Positions 57,828 to 64,000 of a DNA stretch of 64,000 nt are shown piece by piece. Numbering within the stretch: the first letter of the stretch is position 1; each line of letters starts with the position of its first letter. A model generated the notes under the pieces. That model ran no database searches. It had not been told where the DNA came from and saw nothing but the letters and a program-made list of their open reading frames with translations. Origin of the DNA: Mimachlamys varia. Lineage: Eukaryota > Mollusca > Bivalvia > Pectinida > Pectinidae. The stretch covers positions 55,446,322 to 55,510,321 of the forward strand of contig OX392528.1 of NCBI GenBank assembly GCA_947623455.1. The letters are read 5' to 3'. Made by a program: the position numbers and the translations under genes.

Positions 57828-58075
57828 AATAAATTTCATTTATTTTACAACAATTACGAAACAAGTTACCAAACTAATATTAATCATTCTTGTTGGCCTG
57901 GATATTAGTACGCTAAGGTTGTTATTGTGGGAGGAAACCAGAGTACCTGGAGAAAACCCAAGCGGTCGGGCAGGTTACAAACCCCAAACATTTTCATGTC
58001 CGTTCGTGGAACAAACTCTGGCCACCGTGGTGAAATGCAAGTGTGCTATCCACTGCACCACCAAACCACCTAATT
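57828..58075 (-). mobile_element. tRNA-derived SINE, copy 3
   Basis: Reverse orientation: tail AAATTTCATTTATTTTACAA, body GTTATTGTGGGAGGAAACCA and GAGTACCTGGAGAAAACCCA, head complement GTGTGCTATCCACTGCACCA (box A complement). The box B region (CAGGTTACAAACCCC) is altered. Confidence 0.82.
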
Positions 58076-59362
58076 AATTTAAAGAGATATGTAATAATTT
58101 GAAGATGAGAGTTGGAACCCTGGTCAAATTCTGCTGAGTTATCATTCTGTTTATTTCATCTTGACTGTTTTTCATGAAAAGTCTATCCAATATTGTTTTG
58201 GTTTCAGAAGTGATTCCGTGCCAGGAAAATAAGTGGAACAATATGTAGTAACCACTTTGGCAGTGGTACAGGGATTTTATTGGCCAAAACACATCTCATT
58301 TAATATCTAGACCTATAGGCCCAATTGTTCAAAAGATGATTAGCTTAATCACTGCTTATTAACATTTTTCTTTTTTAATAATTTAGTGCGTGTACAAGAT
58401 GGAATATTGTAATTTTGCATCAGGCATACTTTGGTTGTATTTTTGCAATCTGTGAAGTCTCACATCAATGAGTGGTTGTATTTTAAAGCTACAAGGAAAA
58501 GAAAATTTGTGTTAATCACTGGTTAAGCTAATCATGGTTTGAACAACTGGGACCTGTTTGTCTGATGTTGTTACTGATATGCTGGCTTCTCAGCTTTTAT
58601 AATTCTTCATCTTGAGCTTGCAGGCAAGATTTGTAAAATACTTGTTACAATAATATTGATATTTTCTTTGCTTAGGTAAAAAAATCCATTTTTTTTTAGA
58701 TTGTGTAGATCATTTGTTACAAATTTGAATATTTTTAAGGGAGATAACTGAGATAAAATCTGTCCCTGAGCTGTGGCGGGGTACACTATTGAAGGATAAT
58801 GAGATAACTGTTGTCTGAAGTAGTTAACTTGATGATAAAGACATGTTTACAGCTTTTCTCAATGGATTAATATATCTACCAGACCCTTACTTAATGATGT
58901 TACCATGGATGTATTTTCATCATGAAACTCCCCTGTTACAGTGTGTACTGGTTTGTACTATGACCCTTGTGACATGTGACATCATGTGATTATCTAGAGC
59001 TGTTGTGATTGGCTGGTTCATTTTATTCACTTGTGACATCACTGTGAGGATAATGGCTGTTATATGTGTGTTTCACTTGTGATAAATGAACATAAGGCCA
59101 CAAACAAGAAGTTGATAGAGCTTTATTGACAACCACCGGAGAAATGGGGTTTCCTGTTCATGTTCATGCATGTAATTCTATATTAATGTAATTTGGAAAT
59201 ATTTTAATTTCACCTGGAACTTGTCACAAAGTTATTCGTAAATGAAGGCTTGCAATACGAAAGAATAAATTCATTTTGAAAAGAAACTCATCAAAATACT
59301 AAACAGTTGTGTGGTAATTGAGGAAAAAAGTTCTGCCTTGAATTTTCCTGTGTTGAAGCAAA
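58076..59362 (+). other. No exon recognised
   Basis: AT-rich. AGATGATTAGCTTAATCACT (58334) and CACTGGTTAAGCTAATCATG (58515) are inverted relatives that may bound a ~200-bp foldback. Confidence 0.42.
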
Positions 59363-60560
59363 AACACCTGTGTAATGAGCTTACTTCACAACACACGTGT
59401 AATGAGCTAACTCTACGTCACCTGGGTAATGCGTTTTCTTTACAACACCTGTGTAATGTGCTTACTCTACAACACCTGTGTAATGAGCTTACTCTACAAC
59501 ACCTGTGTAATGAGCTTACTTTACAACACCTGTTTAATGAGCTTACTTTACAACACTTGTGTAATGAGCTTACTCTACAACACCTGTGTAATGAGCTTAC
59601 TCTACAACACCTGTGTAATGAGCTTACTTTACAACACCTGTTTAATGAGCTTACTCTACAACACCTGTGTAATGAGCTTACTCTACAACACCTGTTTAAT
59701 GAGCTTACTCTACAACACCTGTGTAATGAGCTTACTTTGCAACACCTGTGTAATGAGCTAACTTTACAACACATGCGTAATGAGCTTACTCTACAGCACC
59801 TGTTTAATGAGCTTACTTTACAACACCTGTGTAATGAGCTTACTTTACAACACATGCGTAATGAGCTTACTTTACAACACCTGTTTAATGAGCTTACTCT
59901 ACAACACCTGTGTAATGAGCTGACTATTCAACACCTGTATAATGAGCTTACTTTACAACACTTGTGTAATGAGCTTACTCTACAACACCTGTGTAATGAG
60001 CTTATTCTACAATGCCTGTTTAATGAGCTTACTTTACAACACCTGTTTAATGAGCTTATTCTACAACACCTGTGTAATGAGCTGACTATTCAACACCTGT
60101 ATAATGAGCTTACTTTACAACACATGTTTAATGAGCTTATTCTACAACACTTGTGTGATGAGCTTACTTTACAACACCTGTTTAATGAGCTTATTCTACA
60201 ACACTTGTGTGATGAGCTTACTTTACAACACCTGTTTAATGAGCTAACTCTACAACACCTGTGTAATGAGCTTACTCTACAGCACCTGTTAAATGGGCTT
60301 ACTTTACAACACCTGTGTAATGAGCTTACTTTACAACACCTGTTAAATGAGCTTACTTTACAACACCTGTTTAATGAGCTTACTTTACAACACCTGTTAA
60401 ATGAGCTTACTTTACAACACCTTTGTAATGAGCTTACTCTACAACTCCTGTGTTATGTGCTTACTCTACAGCACCTGTTAAATGAGCTTATTCTACAGCA
60501 CCTGTTAAATGAGCTTATTCTACAGCACCTGTTAAATGAGCTTACTTTACAACATCTGTG
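59363..60560. repeat. 27-bp minisatellite, about 43 copies
   Basis: Unit CACCTGTGTAATGAGCTTAC followed by TCTACAA. CTGTTTAATGAG and CTGTTAAATGAG variants occur, the second concentrated towards the right end. The 416-codon + frame (LCNELTLQH repeat) and the 145-codon minus frame exist only because the period is 27; the + frame has no ATG at its start. Confidence 0.95.
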
Positions 60561-61744
60561 AGGAGACTGGAAGTATCCTACAGTGCTGTACCTATAGGCA
60601 TTAATTACATGACTTTCTGTATATGTTCCTTGGGTTTGACAGGGGAATGTTAGGGGCATCTTAGCTATTCCACACAAATATCACCAACAACTATCTCATT
60701 GATCTTATAATTTGTCAGGTACTACAGTTAATGTGTGAAAACTTTGGATGTGGTTTAACATGTTTGGCATCATTGTCCCCCTGTACATGTGGGAAAGACG
60801 AGGTACAGTCTGGCGTGTGTGTTTCGGCAGTCTGGACTTTGCTGTACCAGACATAAGACAGGGGATGAATGTTCATTGCCACCATCATGCATACAGGTTC
60901 ATGGATACATATCTGTGGGTACCAGGAATGTTTGTCTTGTGTCAGTCTAGGAAGTATCTGACATCTCCCACCTACAAGTTTGTCACTCAAATAGAATTGT
61001 GGTGTCAGCTACAATGATATGTCACACCTGCAGAATCGCCACATCCTACAGATCTTTAGGGCCTGTTACAGATACAAGTTCTATGACAAGTTTGATATCT
61101 TCTTTCTTTCTGTCCTTTCCATATTATTTTCTCATCATTGTATTTCCCCTGCCTTTCCTTCCATCCACTTATTAATGTCTCTTTGTCCCTATCTGTCCAT
61201 CCCTGTCTTTCATGCCTCTTGTTGCTGATAAATATCCCCGGCCACTGCCCCCTTTCCTTGACCCTTCCTGTCTATTCTATATCTTCGTCCATCCTTAACT
61301 TCTGCCTTCGGAAAACATTGTCATCCTTTCTTTTCTCTGTCAATTCTTGCTACATCCACTGATATTATTGTACCTTCCCCTCTCCCATTCAGTTTATTAT
61401 CTATGTAAATAAATCCCTTTCATATTTCTTCCCTGCCGTTTTACTTTTCCTATTCCTTTCCCCTATCTTGCCCTCTATTCTCCATTTTCCTTCTGATTTT
61501 AATTTGCTATCAGAACTGGTCCCTCCCTTATTCTGTTACTGTCTATCCGAATTTTCCATCCCAATACTCTCTCTCATCCCATTTCTTATTAATCTCCTTA
61601 AAACTACTGTTTCAGAATCCTCTATCTTATTCTCCATTTCTTTCTGTTTTTTTGTCCCCCAAAAAGTCCTACTCGTGAGATTTGGTTTTAAAATTTTAAA
61701 AATGATGAAATCCATACCTTGAGTTGATTGACTTTAAACTTGTC
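60561..61744 (+). other. No exon recognised; long pyrimidine-rich stretch
   Basis: From about 61095 to 61690 the + strand is dominated by C and T (CCCCTGCCTTTCCTTCCATC type) without a clear period. The open frames here reflect that composition. 60740-61010 is of mixed composition but shows no domain. Confidence 0.45.
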
Positions 61745-63675
61745 TGTACGAGGTGAACAGTATCTGGAATAATTGAGGCCCTACTGTACGAGGTGAACAT
61801 TATCTGGATTAATTGAGGCCCTACTGTATTAGGTGAACACTATCCGGATTAATTGAGGCCCTACTGTACGAGGTGAACACTATCCGGATTAATTGAGGCC
61901 CTACTGTACGAGGTGAACACTATCTGGATTAATTGAGGCCCCACTGTACGAGGTGAACACTATCTGGATAAATTGAGGCCCTACTGTACGAGGTGAACAC
62001 TATCTGGATTAATTGAGGCCCTACTGTACGAGGTGAACACTATCTGGATTAATTGAGGCCCCACTGTACGAGGTGAACACTATCTGGATAAATTGAGGCC
62101 CTACTGTACGAGGTGAACACTATCTGGATTAATTGAGGCCCTACTGTATGAGGTGAACACTATCTGGATTAATTGAGGCCCTACTGTATTAGGTGAACAC
62201 TATCCGGATTAATTGAGGCCCTACTGTACGAGGTGAACACTATCTGGATTAATTGAGGCCCTACTGTATGATGTGAACACTTTCTGGGTTAATTGAGGCC
62301 CTACTGTACGAGGTGAACACTATCTGGATTAATTGAGGCCCTACTGTACAAAGTGAACACTATCTGGTTTAATTGAGGCCCTTCTGTACGAGGTGAACAC
62401 TGTCTGGATTAATTGAGGCCCTACTGTACGAGGTGAACACTATCTGGATTAATTGACGTACTGTACAAGGTGAACACTATCTGGATTAATTGAAGCCCTA
62501 CTGTATGAGGTGAACACTATCTGGATTAATTGATGCCATACTGTACGAAGTGAACACTATCTGGATTAATTGAGGCCCTACTGTACAAGGTGAACACTAT
62601 CTGGATTAATTGAGGCCCTACTATAAGAGGTGAACTCTATCTTGATTAATTGAGGCCCTACTGTATGAAGTGAACACTATCTGGATTAATTGAGGCCCTA
62701 CTGTATGAGGTGAACACTATCTGGATTAATTGACGTACTGTACAAGGTGAACACTATCTGGATTAATTGAAGCCCTACTGTATGAGGTGAACACTATCTG
62801 GATTAATTGATGCCATACTGTACGAAGTGAACACTATCTGGATTAATTTAGGCCCTACTGTATGAGGTGAACACTATCTTGATTAATTTAGGCCCTACTA
62901 TAAGAGGTGAACTCTATCTTGATTAATTGAGGCCCTACTGTATGAAGTGAACACTATCTGGATTAATTGAGGCCTTACTGTATGAGGTGAACACTATCTG
63001 GATTAATTTAGGCCCTACTGTATGAGATGAACACTATCTGGATTAATTTAGGCCCTACTATAAGAGGTGAACTCTATCTTGATTAATTGAGGCCCTACTG
63101 TACGAGGTGAACACTATCTGGATTAATTGAGGCCCTACTGTACGAGGTGAACACTATCTGGATTAATTGAGGCCCTACTGTACAAGGTGAGCACTATCTG
63201 GATTAATTGAGGCCTTACTGTACGAGGTGAACACTATCTGGATTAATTGAGGCCCTACTGTACGAGGTGAACACTATCTGGATTAATTGAGGCCCTACTG
63301 TACAAAGTGAACACTATCTGGTTTAATTGAGGCCCTTCTGTACGAGGTGAACACTGTCTGGATTAATTGAGGCCCTACTGTACGAGGTGAACACTATCTG
63401 GATTAATTGACGTACTGTACAAGGTGAACACTATCTGGATTAATTGAAGCCCTACTGTATGAGGTGAACACTATCTGGATTAATTGATGCCATACTGTAC
63501 GAGATGAACACTATCTGGATTAATTGAGGCCCTACTGTACGAGGTGAACACTATCTGGATTAATTGAGGCCCCACTGTACGAGGTGAACACTATCTGGAT
63601 TAATTGAGGCCCTACTGTACGAGATGAACACTATCTGGATTAATTTAGGCCCTACTGTATGAGGTGAACACTCTC
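61745..63675. repeat. 40-bp minisatellite, about 48 copies
   Basis: Unit CTACTGTACGAGGTGAACAC followed by TATCTGGATTAATTGAGGCC. Shortened units containing GACGTACTG recur at 62455, 62732 and 63409, and the neighbours of the first and third are alike (GTCTGGATT, TTCTGTACG), showing a duplicated block of about 954 bp offset or partial copies of it. Confidence 0.95.
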
Positions 63676-63806
63676 TGGTTCATATCTGGTTCAGCTGGTG
63701 TTACATCACACGGGTACACATGCACCGACCATGCACCTTCAATGTGCATCACGTCTGATAAGGTGTGCTGGCAAGTATTGAACAGACATACTAATCAGTT
63801 CTGTAG

Positions 63807-63837
63807 GGGTGGGGAGGGAGGGGGGGGGGGGGGGGGG
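63807..63837. repeat. Poly-G tract
   Basis: GGTGGGGAGGGAG followed by about 17 G, then ACT. Confidence 0.9.
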
Positions 63838-64000
63838 ACTATACATATGTTGTTTATATCAGCTAGCTTGTGTAGGGAAGGGTTGTCTCTGACCAAGGGG
63901 ATAATGGAGTGGGAATCATCTGTACTTTACAAGCCATTACTTAGTGGGACATTCCAGTATCAATACAGTATTAGTATTGGACTAGGGCAGCTGATGTATT
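63838..64000 (+). other. Window end, nothing recognised
   Basis: Ordinary AT-rich sequence. The bHLH-PAS intron 3 is presumed to continue. Confidence 0.4.

Noticed and set aside
59311..60561. 416-codon frame with LCNELTLQH repeats
   Set aside because: Artefact of a 27-bp repeat; the frame has no ATG at its start and the opposite strand is open as well.

Overview
This is animal nuclear DNA: intron-split genes with GT/AG junctions, a tRNA-derived SINE, short inverted-repeat elements and huge minisatellites, on an AT-rich background. The mix of a HIF/SIM-type bHLH-PAS gene, BrkDBD-CENPB (pogo-derived) coding sequence and dispersed elements carrying Ctgtctgtc headers with ~150-180 bp internal units points to a lophotrochozoan, most likely a bivalve mollusc. 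The species cannot be told from the sequence.

Genes. (1) Positions 1-3655 (+) hold the last five coding exons of a gene I do not recognise; all four junctions keep phase and it ends in TAA. (2) From 10347 (+) the first three coding exons of a class I bHLH-PAS transcription factor (HIF/SIM/NPAS1-3 group) can be assembled: 10347-10360, 19337-19441 and 27218-27390. They join in frame to give a complete bHLH domain and stop at a phase-1 donor; no PAS-domain exon was recognised in the remaining 36.6 kb, so the third intron probably runs out of the window. (3) On the minus strand at 37971-38735 lies a 254-codon ORF with five ~21-residue N-terminal repeats, a BrkDBD-like HTH and a CENPB-type HTH, without a DDE catalytic core; a possible leftover of the acidic C-terminal tail lies at 36924-37065. 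Two weak candidate exons (37782-37864 and 54836-54902, both +) have splice phase compatible with the bHLH-PAS gene.

Repeats dominate. About 37% of the window (roughly 24 kb by adding array lengths) is tandem repeat: 65 bp (1191-1711), 51 bp (2741-3368), 46-50 bp (5606-5890), 28 bp with TATA motifs (7596-7905), 27 bp with AATAAA motifs (11718-15815), ~46 bp G-rich (21744-26775), 20 bp (30452-35922), ~17 bp (39838-43570), GGGGCT/GGGGCG hexamer (44612-44808), 48 bp (48593-49013), 17 bp (53148-53245), 27 bp (59363-60560) and 40 bp (61745-63675). Several show higher-order periods (about 904, 1507, 407, 270 and 187 bp). Nearly every long open reading frame in these arrays, on both strands, is a by-product of a period divisible by three.

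Dispersed elements: three copies of a ~230-250 bp foldback element, a ~390 bp element with 22-bp perfect inverted ends, a 183-bp element with 17-bp inverted ends, a ~79-bp foldback present twice in opposite orientation, three copies of one tRNA-derived SINE, one short LINE-tail-like insertion with a ~30-bp target duplication, and three elements made of ~150-180 bp internal units.

The most interesting signals are: minisatellites that begin exactly at 5' splice sites and so multiply them; arrays that multiply core TATA boxes or poly(A) signals; a C9orf72-like intronic GGGGCY tract; and the DDE-less BrkDBD-CENPB gene embedded antisense in the bHLH-PAS intron.
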